Shown: in pieces, positions 1 to 9,871 of the stretch
Position numbering within the stretch: the first letter of the stretch is position 1
Layout of the letters: each line of letters opens with the position of its first letter
Source of the DNA: Duganella sp. CF458
GTDB lineage: Bacteria > Pseudomonadota > Gammaproteobacteria > Burkholderiales > Burkholderiaceae_D
Assembly: GCF_900113115.1 (NCBI RefSeq)
Contig: NZ_FOOF01000007.1
Location: forward strand, 62,001 to 126,000
Reading direction: 5' to 3'
Length of the DNA: 64,000 bases
Notes under the pieces: model-generated
Seen by the model: the letters and a program-made list of their open reading frames with translations, nothing else
What the model was told of the DNA's origin: nothing
Database searches by the model: none
Program-made: the position numbers and the translations under genes

Positions 1-3000
1 CCATTCAAAGCGCTGCACTTCAATATCCAGGGCCGGAATGGTGGGTGCGTTGGTCGAGCTTTCCAGCAAGTCCTTGACCGCCGCGGCCTGCGATTCGGGG
101 ATGATCAGCGACGACAGCCGCGCCGTCACCTTGCCCACGCCTTTGCCGGTGGCCGATTCGTTCCAGGTGATATAGCCGACCGCCTGCTGCGAATCGATGC
201 TGGCCTGCCACACGCCCTTGCTATGGGTGACGCCAGCCACCACGTTATCGAGCTTGCGTTCGCCTACGATCAGTTCAGCGGCGCGCGCGGCCATGGTTTC
301 CGGCACCACGTACTGCGCAATATCGGCGCCTTCGCCTGCGCCTTGCGCGGCCGCCTTGCCGGACGCGTCATGCTCGTCCTTGCCGGCGATCTCGCTCGCC
401 AGGTCGATCCAGTCGTCGACGTTGAGCGACTTTAGGCTGGCCTGGATCATCATCCCGCTGTCCGGCTCCGGCGCCGGCACATTGACGCCGATGCCGCCGT
501 TGACCAGCTTCCACGGGCCTTTGTTGACGCGCTGGCGATGGTAGCGCGCGGCATACGCGCTGCCCAAGGCGACGCGGATCTCGTCGCGCGCCACGCCCTG
601 CTCATTGGCGCTGCCGCCATTCAGCTGGAAGTGCAGCAGCATGCTGTCGGCAGCAGCCTTCTTCAGCGGCGCCGGGAAGTCGAAGCTGGCGCCCTGCAGG
701 CTCGAATCGATCGCCACTTCGTACTTATGATCCTTGGCGGTGATCAGGCCGGTGAACTTGCTGCCGCCACCGAGATGGTTGGCCAGGCGCTGCACCGCCG
801 CTGTCGGGTATTGCTTGCGCAGGCCATCGACCGTCGCCACGCCGGCCAGGCGCACCTGGATGCCGCCGTCCTTCTGGCTGCCGCCGGTGACCGACAGCGG
901 GCCGCCCAGCAGAGTACCGGCCAGGTTGTTCAGGTTGACGCCTTTTTCATTGAATTCGATCTTGCCGGTGGCGCCGGCGACGGTCGGCATGTCGTGCCAC
1001 AGCGTCACGTCGTTGCCTTGCAATTGCAGGCTGCCCTGGACCTTGGCATCGATGATGTGCGACAGCGGCAGGTGCAGGCTGAGCGCCAGCCTGGCGTTGC
1101 CGCTCGCCGTGGTGTCGTCGGTGAAGTGGCCGATCCACTCCGGCACCGGGCTGGCGCTCACGTACTTGAGGAACTCCTGCATGGCGCCGGCGGCAGTGCC
1201 GTCGATGTCGAGCATGCTGTCGTGGCTGCCCAGGTCGGCAATCACCGCCTTCACATTGCTCAGCGCAACGCCCAGGGTGCGCGCGGTATCCGCCTTGATT
1301 TCCATGCGCGCGCGATCGAACACGATGCTGCCGCGGATCTTTTCCGCCAACGGCCACACCGGCGTCTTGCCATCCTTGGCGAAATAACCGGGTTCGTAAT
1401 TCAGGCGTCCGTCCACGATGCGGCCGGCCACGCGGAATTCACCCTTGGCCTTGTCCGGCGCGCCCTCCCTGAACGGGAAATGCGACAGGTCGCCGCGCAA
1501 GCGCAGCGAAGTCTCGCGCAGCATGCCGTCTTCCAGCGCGCCCACCAGCCAGCGGCGGGTGTGTTCCGGCGTCTGCTTCGGCAGGTAGCGGCCGATGCGG
1601 TTGATGGTGAAATCGTCGATGCTGCCGCTGAAGTCGGCCACGCCCGGGCCCTTGGCGCCGGGACCGCGCGGCAGCGTGTGGCTGCCGGCCAGCTTGAACT
1701 TCATGCCATCCTGCACCAGGTCCAGTTGCTCCAGCTTGACCGCCACCTGCCTGGCATCGGCCAGCGACCAGCTGCCATTCAGCTTGAACTGCTCGAATGC
1801 CATCGGTTCGTCGTCGAACCAGGCCGGCATCGCCAGCGTGAGGCCGGGCGCGTCGAGCGCCACGCTGCCGCCCTGCTCACCGGCCTCCACATGGCCGCTC
1901 AAATTGTCGAAGCCGGGGATGTTCGGCAGCGCCGGCATCGGCAAGGCCTTGGCCGAACGCGGCACGGCCGGGCGTGCCGCCAGCGGCTCCATCCCCAGCG
2001 CGTCGAGGTCGGCAGTCAGCTTGTAATCCTTGGCTGCCGACAGCGGGCCGCGCCATCCGGCCACCAGGTTGCGCACGCGGCCGCGCGGCGCGGCCTCCGC
2101 CAGCAGGTCGCGCTGCACCTGCGGCAGCGGCAGGCGGGTCGCCAGTTCGGACAGGATCTTCAAGTCCAGCGCGGCGGCCTTCACTTCGGTCCAGGTCGGC
2201 TGGTTGGCGGCCGCCACGTGGCGTGCCGACGCGGTGGTCGGCGCCAGTTCGACGCCGTCGCGCGTGCGCAGCGTCACGTCCTGCAGTTGCAGCGTGCGCG
2301 TGATGGCGGGCGGCGTGCCGGGCGTGGGCACCAGGGTGGCGGCAATTTCTTCGCCGGCCATCACGCGGCCGCGCAGGGCCGCCACGTCCAGTTGCGGCAG
2401 GTCGTTGCCAAGGGTCGCCACCACGTTATCCAGCGCCACGTCGGCCGTCACCGCGGTCGGGCGCGCATTGTCGATGCTCAACCATGCGCGCACGCCGCCG
2501 CTGGCCGATTTCACGTCGAGCTTGCCCGGCAGGTAGGGCTTCCAGCCCGCCAGGTCGGCACGCCGCAGTTCGGCGTAGACCTCGCCCTTCCACAGCTTGA
2601 GGTCGGACACACGGGCAAACGGCTGGTGGCTGAAATCGGCGCGCACATCGAGCGGCGCTGCCATCGTGGCGGGTGGCGTGGCCTGGAGGGCGAACTGGTG
2701 GCGGCGCCACTTGTTCAGCATCAGGGCCGTGACATTTTCAAGCTGCAGCGGCGCGCTGCCGCGCTGCATATCGGTCCAGGTGATGCGGCCTTCGCGCACC
2801 ACCACTTCGCGTTGCGACAGCAGCCAGTCGGCGCTCTTGCCATCGCCTTTCTTATCCAGGTCGATATAGATGCCGGCGGCGTACAGCTTGCCATCGGCCT
2901 CGCGCCGCACGGCGACTTCGGGACGGTGGAATTCCAGCGATTCGAAGCGCAGGCCGCCGGCCGGCACGCTCCACCACGACAGCGTGGCCGACACGCTGGG

Positions 3001-3369
3001 CAGGTGCAGCGCCTGCTGGCCGCGCGCATCGCGCATCACCACGTCGCCCAATATCAGTTGCGGACGCAGGCCCTTCCAGGAAGCGTAGACGCGGTCGACG
3101 ACCACCTGGTTGCCAACCGCGCGGCTGGCCAGGCGTTCGATATCGCCTTTGTAATGGTCGATATTCGGCAGGATCACCCAGCGCAGCGCCAGGAACAGGA
3201 TGGTGAAGGCAAAGTACAGCAGCAACGCCAGCTTGATGGTGAAGCCGAGGAGATGATGGGTGGCGAGGTTCCAGAAACGATAGGCGGCCTGCAGGCGATG
3301 CCAGCGCTCTTTGAGCGGGGCCTCGACTGCCTCGATCTGCTCCACCAGGTTGTCCTTCAATACGCTCAA
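1..3369 (-). CDS. yhdP: YhdP family AsmA-like inner-membrane protein (3' end cut by window edge)
   Basis: The frame stays open from 3369 to the left edge, giving 1123 residues with the C-terminus missing. The N-terminus has a short cytoplasmic stretch, then one membrane helix (about residues 35-55, around LALLLYFAFTILFLALRW), then a long periplasmic beta-rich region. The helix followed by VILPNIDHYKGDIER is the typical YhdP start. YhdP belongs to the AsmA-like bridge proteins that link inner and outer membrane and help move phospholipid across the periplasm (family knowledge). In-frame stops lie just upstream and there is no ATG, so the start is a TTG at 3369 preceded by AAGG; a second TTG at 3360 is possible. 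It is divergent from glnE. Confidence 0.85.
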   Translation of the reverse strand, partial: MSVLKDNLVEQIEAVEAPLKERWHRLQAAYRFWNLATHHLLGFTIKLALLLYFAFTILFLALRWVILPNIDHYKGDIERLASRAVGNQVVVDRVYASWKGLRPQLILGDVVMRDARGQQALHLPSVSATLSWWSVPAGGLRFESLEFHRPEVAVRREADGKLYAAGIYIDLDKKGDGKSADWLLSQREVVVREGRITWTDMQRGSAPLQLENVTALMLNKWRRHQFALQATPPATMAAPLDVRADFSHQPFARVSDLKLWKGEVYAELRRADLAGWKPYLPGKLDVKSASGGVRAWLSIDNARPTAVTADVALDNVVATLGNDLPQLDVAALRGRVMAGEEIAATLVPTPGTPPAITRTLQLQDVTLRTRDGVELAPTTASARHVAAANQPTWTEVKAAALDLKILSELATRLPLPQVQRDLLAEAAPRGRVRNLVAGWRGPLSAAKDYKLTADLDALGMEPLAARPAVPRSAKALPMPALPNIPGFDNLSGHVEAGEQGGSVALDAPGLTLAMPAWFDDEPMAFEQFKLNGSWSLADARQVAVKLEQLDLVQDGMKFKLAGSHTLPRGPGAKGPGVADFSGSIDDFTINRIGRYLPKQTPEHTRRWLVGALEDGMLRETSLRLRGDLSHFPFREGAPDKAKGEFRVAGRIVDGRLNYEPGYFAKDGKTPVWPLAEKIRGSIVFDRARMEIKADTARTLGVALSNVKAVIADLGSHDSMLDIDGTAAGAMQEFLKYVSASPVPEWIGHFTDDTTASGNARLALSLHLPLSHIIDAKVQGSLQLQGNDVTLWHDMPTVAGATGKIEFNEKGVNLNNLAGTLLGGPLSVTGGSQKDGGIQVRLAGVATVDGLRKQYPTAAVQRLANHLGGGSKFTGLITAKDHKYEVAIDSSLQGASFDFPAPLKKAAADSMLLHFQLNGGSANEQGVARDEIRVALGSAYAARYHRQRVNKGPWKLVNGGIGVNVPAPEPDSGMMIQASLKSLNVDDWIDLASEIAGKDEHDASGKAAAQGAGEGADIAQYVVPETMAARAAELIVGERKLDNVVAGVTHSKGVWQASIDSQQAVGYITWNESATGKGVGKVTARLSSLIIPESQAAAVKDLLESSTNAPTIPALDIEVQRFEW

Positions 3370-3470
3370 GCCAGGCCTTTATCAATACAGCATTTTACCG
3401 CACCGCCCCGTTAAACTATGTTCCAATAGGCACGGTTTCGCAGGCTTTTTACACTCTCTAACATCTGTCA

Positions 3471-6200
3471 ATGAGCACTCCCGCACTCGTTTCCGCTTCC
3501 CGCTTTTACCAGCGCTGGCTGGCCGCCGATCCCGCCCGCCAGGCCAAAATAGATGCTTTAGCGCAATTATCGCTTGCCTCGCTTAACTTTGCCGATGTTT
3601 TGGCAAGCGAGCAGGGTGAGCTGCCGCTGGCGCGCGGCATGCGCCGCCTGCGCAACCTGGTGCTGGCCACCCTGATCCGGCGCGACCTGGAAGGCAAGGC
3701 CGACCTGGATGAGGTGGTGACCACCATGACCCGGCTGGCCGATTTCGTGATCCAGCGCCACCTGGCGGAGCTGGATGCGGCCATGCGGGCAGCGCACGGG
3801 GTGCCCGTCGGCGCCGACTCGGGCAGCGCGCAGCAAATGATGGTGCTGTCGATGGGCAAAGGCGGTGGCGGCGAACTGAATGTGTCGTCCGACATCGACC
3901 TGATCTTCGTCTATCCGGAAGACGGCGAAACCGCGGCCGGCCCCGGCCAGCGCCAGCTCTCCAACCACGAGTACTTTGTGCGCCTCGGCAAGCAGCTGAT
4001 TGCCGCCATTGCGGAAATCACGGAAGACGGCTTTACCTTCCGCGTCGACATGGCCTTGCGCCCGAACGGCGCTTCCGGCCCGCTGGCGGCCAGCCTGGGC
4101 ATGGTGGAAAATTACCTGATCGTGCAAGGCCGCGAATGGGAACGCTACGCCTGGGTCAAGGCGCGCGCCGTGACCGGCCGCCCGGAAGACATCGCGGCGC
4201 TGGACGCCATCGTGCGCCCGTTCTGCTTCCGCCGTTACCTCGACTTCGGCGTGATCGACGCCATCCGCTCCATGCACGCCCAGATCCGTGCCGAAGTGGC
4301 GCGCCAGGAAAGGCTGCATCCGGAGCGCAGCCACAACGTCAAGCTGGGCCGCGGCGGTATCCGCGAGATCGAATTCCTGGCCCAGGTTTTCCAGCTCATC
4401 CGCGGCGGGCGCGATCCCGAGCTGCGCGGCCGTTCCACCCGCGGCACCCTGCGCCAGCTGCCGGATAAGGGATTGCTGGGCGCCGACGTGGTGGCGCGCC
4501 TGATGGACGCCTACACCTTCCTGCGCAACCTGGAACATCGCCTGCAATACATCGACGACGCCCAGACCCACACCCTGCCGCCCAACGAAGCCGACCGCCT
4601 GGCGGTGGCGCAGATGATGGGCTTGCCCGACGTCGCCACCATGTTGGCCGAAATGGATGCTCATCGCCAGTACGTGGCCGAGCAATTCGACGCCATCTTC
4701 GCCGATAAGAGTGGCAACGGCAGCGAAGATGTCGACCCGGCCACCAGCAACGAGTGCGCCGATCCCGACAACCGCGAAGCCATCGAAGCGCGCTTCACCA
4801 GCCTGGGTTATGAAGACCCGGCCGCCGCTGCCCAGCGCCTGATCGCCACCTGGCAGGCACCCAAGCTGGCCAGCCTGCCCGACGCCAGCCGCCAGCGCCT
4901 GGTGGCCCTGGTCAACGCCGCCCTGCCCCAGATCGCCCGCGCTGCCGAGCGCAATAGCGCGGGCAGCAAACTGGGCACGCTGGGCCGCCTGCTCGACTTC
5001 CTGGAAGCGATCTCGCGCCGTTCCTCCTACCTGTCGCTGCTGACCGAATACCCGCATACGCTGGAACGCGTGATCACCATGATGCACGCCAGTGGCTGGG
5101 CCGCCAAATTCCTGACCCTGCACCCGATCCTGCTGGACGAGCTGCTGGACGACCGCATCCTGAGCGCCAGCTTCGACCCGGAAGCCGCGGCAGCCGAACT
5201 GGAGCGCCAATTGGCCACCGCCCCCGGCGATACCGAACGCCAGCTGGACATCCTGCGCGAAGTGCACCACGCCCAGTTGTTCCACCTGCTGGCGCAAGAC
5301 CTGGCCGGCTCGCTGACAGTGGAAAAACTGGCCGACCACCTGTCCGCCCTGGCCGACGTGATCGTCGCCGCGGTGGTGAAAGCCGCCTGGCAGACGGTCG
5401 CCAAGCGCCACTTGGAAGTGCCCAGGTTCGCCGTCATCGCGTACGGCAAGCTGGGCGGCAAGGAACTCGGCTATGTATCCGACCTCGACGTGATTTTCCT
5501 GTTCGACGACGAAGACCAGGACGCGCCCGGCTTGTACGCCAAGCTGGCACAGCGCTTCATCACCTGGATGACCTCGCACACCCCGGCCGGCATCCTGTTC
5601 GACATCGATACCGCGCTGCGGCCGGACGGCGCCAGCGGCATGCTGGTGTCCAGCGTCGGCTCCTTCGACAAATACCAGCAGGGCTCGGCCTGGCTGTGGG
5701 AACACCAGGCCCTGACCCGGGCCCGTTTCTGCGCCGGCGATGCCGCCATCGGCCAGCGCTTCGAGCAGATCCGCTGCCAGGTGCTGCGCCAGGCGCGCCC
5801 CGATGCCGCCGCCCTGAAACAGGAAGTCCTGGCCATGCGCCAGAAGATGCGCGACGCCCGCCCCAACCGCAGCGAACTGTTCGACCTCAAGCAGGACGAA
5901 GGCGGCATGATCGATATCGAATTCATCGTGCAATACCTGGTCTTGCAGCACGCCGCGCATTACCAGGAACTGACCGGCAATATCGGCAACATCGCCCTGC
6001 TGCACCTGGCCGGCCAGCTCGGCCTGGTGGACGCAGTGCTGGCCGGCTCGGTAGCCGACGCCTATCGCGACATGCGCAGGTGGCAACACCAGCTGCGCCT
6101 GCAAGGCCAGGACCAGTCGCGCGTGCCGCAGGAGAAAGCTGCACGGCACGCCAAAAACGTGCGCGACCTGTGGGAACGTATTTTCCACGCCACGCCTTAG
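3471..6200 (+). CDS. glnE: Bifunctional glutamine synthetase adenylyltransferase/adenylyl-removing enzyme
   Basis: A 909-residue protein with the GlnE duplicated architecture. The first nucleotidyltransferase domain (adenylyl-removing half) carries GGGELNVSSDIDLIF near residues 130-145. The second (adenylyltransferase half) carries GKLGGKELGYVSDLDVIF near 660-677. Each is followed by a helical GlnD-PII-uridylyltransferase-type region. It adds or removes AMP on the conserved tyrosine of glutamine synthetase in response to PII; the target glnA is at 33.7-35.1 kb. Length is close to the usual 940-950. The ATG has no strong Shine-Dalgarno sequence. The gene is separate from yhdP by about 100 bases of divergent promoter space. 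Confidence 0.95.
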   Translation: MSTPALVSASRFYQRWLAADPARQAKIDALAQLSLASLNFADVLASEQGELPLARGMRRLRNLVLATLIRRDLEGKADLDEVVTTMTRLADFVIQRHLAELDAAMRAAHGVPVGADSGSAQQMMVLSMGKGGGGELNVSSDIDLIFVYPEDGETAAGPGQRQLSNHEYFVRLGKQLIAAIAEITEDGFTFRVDMALRPNGASGPLAASLGMVENYLIVQGREWERYAWVKARAVTGRPEDIAALDAIVRPFCFRRYLDFGVIDAIRSMHAQIRAEVARQERLHPERSHNVKLGRGGIREIEFLAQVFQLIRGGRDPELRGRSTRGTLRQLPDKGLLGADVVARLMDAYTFLRNLEHRLQYIDDAQTHTLPPNEADRLAVAQMMGLPDVATMLAEMDAHRQYVAEQFDAIFADKSGNGSEDVDPATSNECADPDNREAIEARFTSLGYEDPAAAAQRLIATWQAPKLASLPDASRQRLVALVNAALPQIARAAERNSAGSKLGTLGRLLDFLEAISRRSSYLSLLTEYPHTLERVITMMHASGWAAKFLTLHPILLDELLDDRILSASFDPEAAAAELERQLATAPGDTERQLDILREVHHAQLFHLLAQDLAGSLTVEKLADHLSALADVIVAAVVKAAWQTVAKRHLEVPRFAVIAYGKLGGKELGYVSDLDVIFLFDDEDQDAPGLYAKLAQRFITWMTSHTPAGILFDIDTALRPDGASGMLVSSVGSFDKYQQGSAWLWEHQALTRARFCAGDAAIGQRFEQIRCQVLRQARPDAAALKQEVLAMRQKMRDARPNRSELFDLKQDEGGMIDIEFIVQYLVLQHAAHYQELTGNIGNIALLHLAGQLGLVDAVLAGSVADAYRDMRRWQHQLRLQGQDQSRVPQEKAARHAKNVRDLWERIFHATP

Positions 6201-6335
6201 GGCGGAAATCGCCGCAAATTCGCTGTTTATCCCACAAAGTTATTGAGCTATTAACTTTGTATCACTAGATTGTAGCCTGCGGGTCGTGCAGAACATGCAT
6301 GACCCTCATCAGTGATAACAATGGGAGAATAAATA

Positions 6336-9200
6336 GTGAAGCGAATCCTGCCAAAACGCAGTGTCATCGCAGTAGCGTTGACCCTGCCTGTATCGCCTTT
6401 CCTGCTGGCCCAGGAAGCTACCGACAAACCGATCCCGAAAGTCGTCGTGACCGGTTCGAACATCGCACGCATCGAGTCCGAGACCTCGCAACCGGTGCAA
6501 GTCATCCGTCAGCAGGACATCAAACGCCTCGGCGTCAGTTCGGTCAAAGAACTGATGGACACCCTGACCTCGTCCGACCGCTCGGCCCTGACCGATGCCG
6601 GCGGCAGCAATTCCTTTGCCGGCGGCGCTTCCTCCGTGTCGCTGCGCGCCCTCGGCAAGCAATCGACCCTGGTGCTGCTGAACTCGCGGCGCGTGGCGCC
6701 TTATCCGCTGGCCGACTACAACGAAGTCTTCACCAACCTCGACTCGCTGCCGCTTGACGCGGTGGAACGCGTCGAAATCCTGCGCAACGGCGGTTCCGCC
6801 ATTTACGGTTCCGACGCCGTGGCCGGCGTGATCAACGTCATCACCCGTTCCGACTATCGCGGCCTGACCGTCAGCGGCAGCTTCACCCGCTCCGTCGAGC
6901 AGCAGATGATCCGCAATGGCACCGTCAGCGTGACCGGCGGCATGGGCGACCTCGACACCGACCGCTTCAATGTCCTGGCCAACGTCGAGTACTACAAGCG
7001 CAACGGCGTGTTCTGGCGCGAGATTGTGGACGATATCAACCCGACTTATGGCGATTACTTTGGCGCGCTGGCGCCGAAGAGCGGCCAGATGTTCGGCAAC
7101 CGCGGCCTGCCTTCCACCTTCAGCTTCCCCGGCAACCTGATCAACCAAGGCCCGCTGCCGGGCTGCACCACCTTGAATGCAGGCGGCCTGTGTATCTATG
7201 ACCGCTTCAGCCGCTTCCAGGCCCAACCGGCCGCCGAGCGTGTCAACAGCCTGATTTCCGGCCGCTTCAAGATCAACGAGAGCACCGAAGGCTTTGCCGA
7301 AGTGCTGTATTCGCACACCACCACCGACTACGGCGGCGCGTTCGCCACTTACGGCTCGACCAATCCAGTTGCGGTATGGGGCGACCCAAGCACCGGCCAG
7401 CAACGCAAGTTCTTCTTCCGCATGCTGCCGGACACCCATCCGCTCAATACCAGCGGCGTGGAACGCGAACTGCGTTACCGCTTCGCCGACGATCCGTCCT
7501 ACCGCAAATCGACCAGCGACCAATACCGTGCGCTGACCGGCATCAAAGGCACGCTGCCGAACAAATGGGATTGGGAGGGTGCCCTGGGCGTGATGGGCGG
7601 CAAGACCAAGGACCGCAGCCGCGGCGGCTTCTTCAGCGTCAGCGGTTTCAGGCAGGTCATCGGTGAAGACCGCAATCCGGACGACTTCCCTGACCCTGCC
7701 TTCTTCAACCGCGATTACAAGCTGGGCCAGATGAACTCGCCCGACGTGATCGCCAAGCTGTTCCCGGAGAACGGCTATGACGGCAAGATCACCCAGACCT
7801 TTATCGACCTGAAAGCCAACGGACAGGTCGGCAGCATCGGCAACCGCCCTGTCAGTGTCGCAGTAGGGGGCGATGTACGGCACGAAAAAATCCGCATCAT
7901 GCCAACCGCCAACTTGTTGGCCGGCGATATCGTCAGCAATGGTGCTTCCGCTGCCAATGCCAGCCGCACCAATGAGTCGCTGTTCGCCGAAATCAGCCTG
8001 CCGGTGCTGGAAAAACTTGAGCTGATCGGCGCCGCGCGTTACGACAAATTCCCTGGTTTCGCCGGGCGCTTCTCACCAAAGGTGGCGGCGCGCTGGCAAG
8101 CCGCGGATTCCTTCCTGGTACGAGCGACCCTGGAATCGGGCTTCCGCGCACCGAACCTGACCGAAAGCGCGCAATCGAGCAAGTTCGCCTTCGATAACGG
8201 CGTCACCGATCCGAAACGCTGCAACCAGGCACAGGCACTGGCAAACGACTTGCGTGCACAGGCCGATGCGCTCCCACCGACCGATCCGCAAGTGGCGATT
8301 AATCTTGCGCGTGCCGATACTGTGGAAGGAAACGAGTGCGCCGCCGGCGTGGCGTCCATCGTGCGCAACAATCCGAACCTGAAGCCGGAAACATCGCAAA
8401 GCGCCACCGTGGGCTTCGTGTTGGAGCCGGTGAAGGGTACCTCTCTTGCGCTCGACTACTTCCGCATCGAACGCAAGAACGAGATCGGCTTGAAAAACAC
8501 CTCCGAGCTGTTGTCGGCGGAAGACTCCCTGCCTCTGGGGACCATTGAACGCCTGCCACTCGCAGAAGACACGACCTTCACTGCCGCCGAACGCACGTTA
8601 TATGGCGTAGGTGCCGGCCCGCTGGCATCCACCAACGGCATGTTCGAGAACGTGTCGAAGACCAAGACCAGCGGCGTCGACCTGGGCCTGGCTTCGCGCT
8701 TCACGGTGCCGGTCGGCCGCCTCGACATCAACGGCAATGCCACCTACCTGATCGACTTGCGCAACTTTGCACCGACGCGCAATGGCGGCAGCTGGGGTGA
8801 CAACCTGGCCGGGCGCTATGGCTACTCCAAGTTCACCGCCAACCTGATGGCGGCGCTGACCACCGGCGCCTTCACCAACAGCCTGCGCGCGGTGTATTTC
8901 AGCCCGCAAAAGCTGCAGGGTGACTACTTTGACGAGGAATACACTAAGGAAGCTTGCGAAGCGAACGAATGGGGCTCGGGTGTATGCCGGGTCGGTTCCG
9001 AAGTGCGTTGGGACTACAACTTCACCTATACCGGCATCAAGAACCTGACGCTGTCGGTGAATATCCGCAACCTGTTCGACCAGCGCCCGCCGCTTGACCT
9101 GAAGGCCATCAACCGCGACGGCGGCGGCATCATCCCGCAAAACCTGGATGACGTGGCCGGCCGCCGCATCCGCCTGACCGCAGAGTACCGCTTCTTCTGA
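6336..9200 (+). CDS. TonB-dependent outer-membrane receptor
   Basis: A 954-residue receptor. It has a cleavable signal peptide ending LLAQ, a TonB-box-like KVVVTGSNI, a plug domain (about residues 50-175) with LVLLNSRRVAPYP, RVEILRNGGSAIYGSD and AVAGVINVITR, then a large beta-barrel ending in the aromatic residue needed for outer-membrane assembly (AEYRFF). These receptors import a ligand (siderophore, glycan, peptide or vitamin) using TonB-ExbBD energy; the substrate cannot be read from sequence. The start is a GTG at 6336, supported by GGGAGA seven bases upstream. It resembles the receptor at 10858-13668 in signal peptide (KRSV-AVALTL) and plug. Its stop abuts the stop of the convergent GST gene (TGATCA). 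Confidence 0.93.
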   Translation: MKRILPKRSVIAVALTLPVSPFLLAQEATDKPIPKVVVTGSNIARIESETSQPVQVIRQQDIKRLGVSSVKELMDTLTSSDRSALTDAGGSNSFAGGASSVSLRALGKQSTLVLLNSRRVAPYPLADYNEVFTNLDSLPLDAVERVEILRNGGSAIYGSDAVAGVINVITRSDYRGLTVSGSFTRSVEQQMIRNGTVSVTGGMGDLDTDRFNVLANVEYYKRNGVFWREIVDDINPTYGDYFGALAPKSGQMFGNRGLPSTFSFPGNLINQGPLPGCTTLNAGGLCIYDRFSRFQAQPAAERVNSLISGRFKINESTEGFAEVLYSHTTTDYGGAFATYGSTNPVAVWGDPSTGQQRKFFFRMLPDTHPLNTSGVERELRYRFADDPSYRKSTSDQYRALTGIKGTLPNKWDWEGALGVMGGKTKDRSRGGFFSVSGFRQVIGEDRNPDDFPDPAFFNRDYKLGQMNSPDVIAKLFPENGYDGKITQTFIDLKANGQVGSIGNRPVSVAVGGDVRHEKIRIMPTANLLAGDIVSNGASAANASRTNESLFAEISLPVLEKLELIGAARYDKFPGFAGRFSPKVAARWQAADSFLVRATLESGFRAPNLTESAQSSKFAFDNGVTDPKRCNQAQALANDLRAQADALPPTDPQVAINLARADTVEGNECAAGVASIVRNNPNLKPETSQSATVGFVLEPVKGTSLALDYFRIERKNEIGLKNTSELLSAEDSLPLGTIERLPLAEDTTFTAAERTLYGVGAGPLASTNGMFENVSKTKTSGVDLGLASRFTVPVGRLDINGNATYLIDLRNFAPTRNGGSWGDNLAGRYGYSKFTANLMAALTTGAFTNSLRAVYFSPQKLQGDYFDEEYTKEACEANEWGSGVCRVGSEVRWDYNFTYTGIKNLTLSVNIRNLFDQRPPLDLKAINRDGGGIIPQNLDDVAGRRIRLTAEYRFF

Positions 9201-9779
9201 TCAGGCAGCCATGGGCAGCGCATCGACCGATGCGCTGCCCAGGTAGCGGCCGCTGCTCACCGCTGGCCGCTGCGTTTCAATCGCATCCGCAAAGAACACG
9301 GCAGGATCCGCATGCAGCTCCATCACATGGCGCTGCAATGCCGGATACGCCGCCAGCTCCAGTCCCGCCTCGCGCTGCGCCCAGCGTACCGCCGCCACCA
9401 GGCAGGCATCGGCCACGGTGCGCTTGCTGCCGTCGATCCATTCCTGGCTGGCCAGTACTTCATCCAGCGCAGCACAGCTCAGCGCCATGCGCGCCGGGCC
9501 GCCATCGAAACCTTCATGCAGGTAGTCGAGCAGGGTGTCGAGCCTGCGCGCCTCCGCCGTGCCGGCGCGGTAGCCCAGCAGGTAGCGGCGCTGCTGGCCG
9601 ATATGGCGCAGGATGCCGCGGCAATCGCGCAGCAGCTTGCCGCCCGCCTGCAGCACCGGTACCGGCAAGCCCGGCAGGTCGACCTGCACCAGGCGGTACG
9701 GCCGGCATAGCCATTCGAGAGCGACGATCACGCCGAATGCACAGCCCTGCGGTGCGCGGTGGTACAGGATGGTTTCCAT
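9201..9779 (-). CDS. Glutathione S-transferase family protein
   Basis: A 192-residue protein with a GST fold: an N-terminal thioredoxin-like part starting METILYHRAPQGC with the VPVLQAGG cis-proline loop (about residues 40-46), and a C-terminal helical domain with the ERTVAD-like N-capping segment (KRTVADACLVAA, near 118-129). Such proteins conjugate glutathione to electrophiles or act in thiol maintenance; no substrate is evident. At 192 residues it is slightly short for the family. It is divergent from a WYL-domain regulator 92 bases away, the usual arrangement of a regulator and its target. A perfect 13-bp hairpin lies inside its last codons. Confidence 0.75.
   Translation of the reverse strand: METILYHRAPQGCAFGVIVALEWLCRPYRLVQVDLPGLPVPVLQAGGKLLRDCRGILRHIGQQRRYLLGYRAGTAEARRLDTLLDYLHEGFDGGPARMALSCAALDEVLASQEWIDGSKRTVADACLVAAVRWAQREAGLELAAYPALQRHVMELHADPAVFFADAIETQRPAVSSGRYLGSASVDALPMAA
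9213..9240. terminator. Perfect hairpin at convergent gene ends (no U-tract)
   Basis: GGGCAGCGCATCG (9213-9225) pairs with CGATGCGCTGCCC (9228-9240) over a 2-base loop. It lies within the last codons of the GST gene and 13 bases past the stop of the TonB receptor. There is no run of T on either side, so it may stabilise 3' ends rather than act as a classical intrinsic terminator. Confidence 0.45.
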
Positions 9780-9871
9780 GTGCTTGCCTCATTGTTCTTG
9801 TTGGGGATGAGGCATTGTCCAAGCAATATAGGACAATATCCGCCCTGTTTTCATGCAATGATGGCAGCATC

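Noticed and set aside
538..3414. Very long plus-strand open frame opposite yhdP
   Set aside because: It uses the exact complementary codon partition of yhdP, and its translation is His/Gln/Arg-rich with no recognisable domain; a typical shadow in high-GC3 DNA.
3567..6188. 873-codon minus-strand frame opposite glnE
   Set aside because: Low-complexity translation without domain signatures, while the opposite strand encodes a complete GlnE.
9230..9871. N-terminal extension of the WYL regulator
   Set aside because: It overlaps the divergent GST gene antisense and is Pro/Arg-rich; the HTH starts at the ATG 9872.
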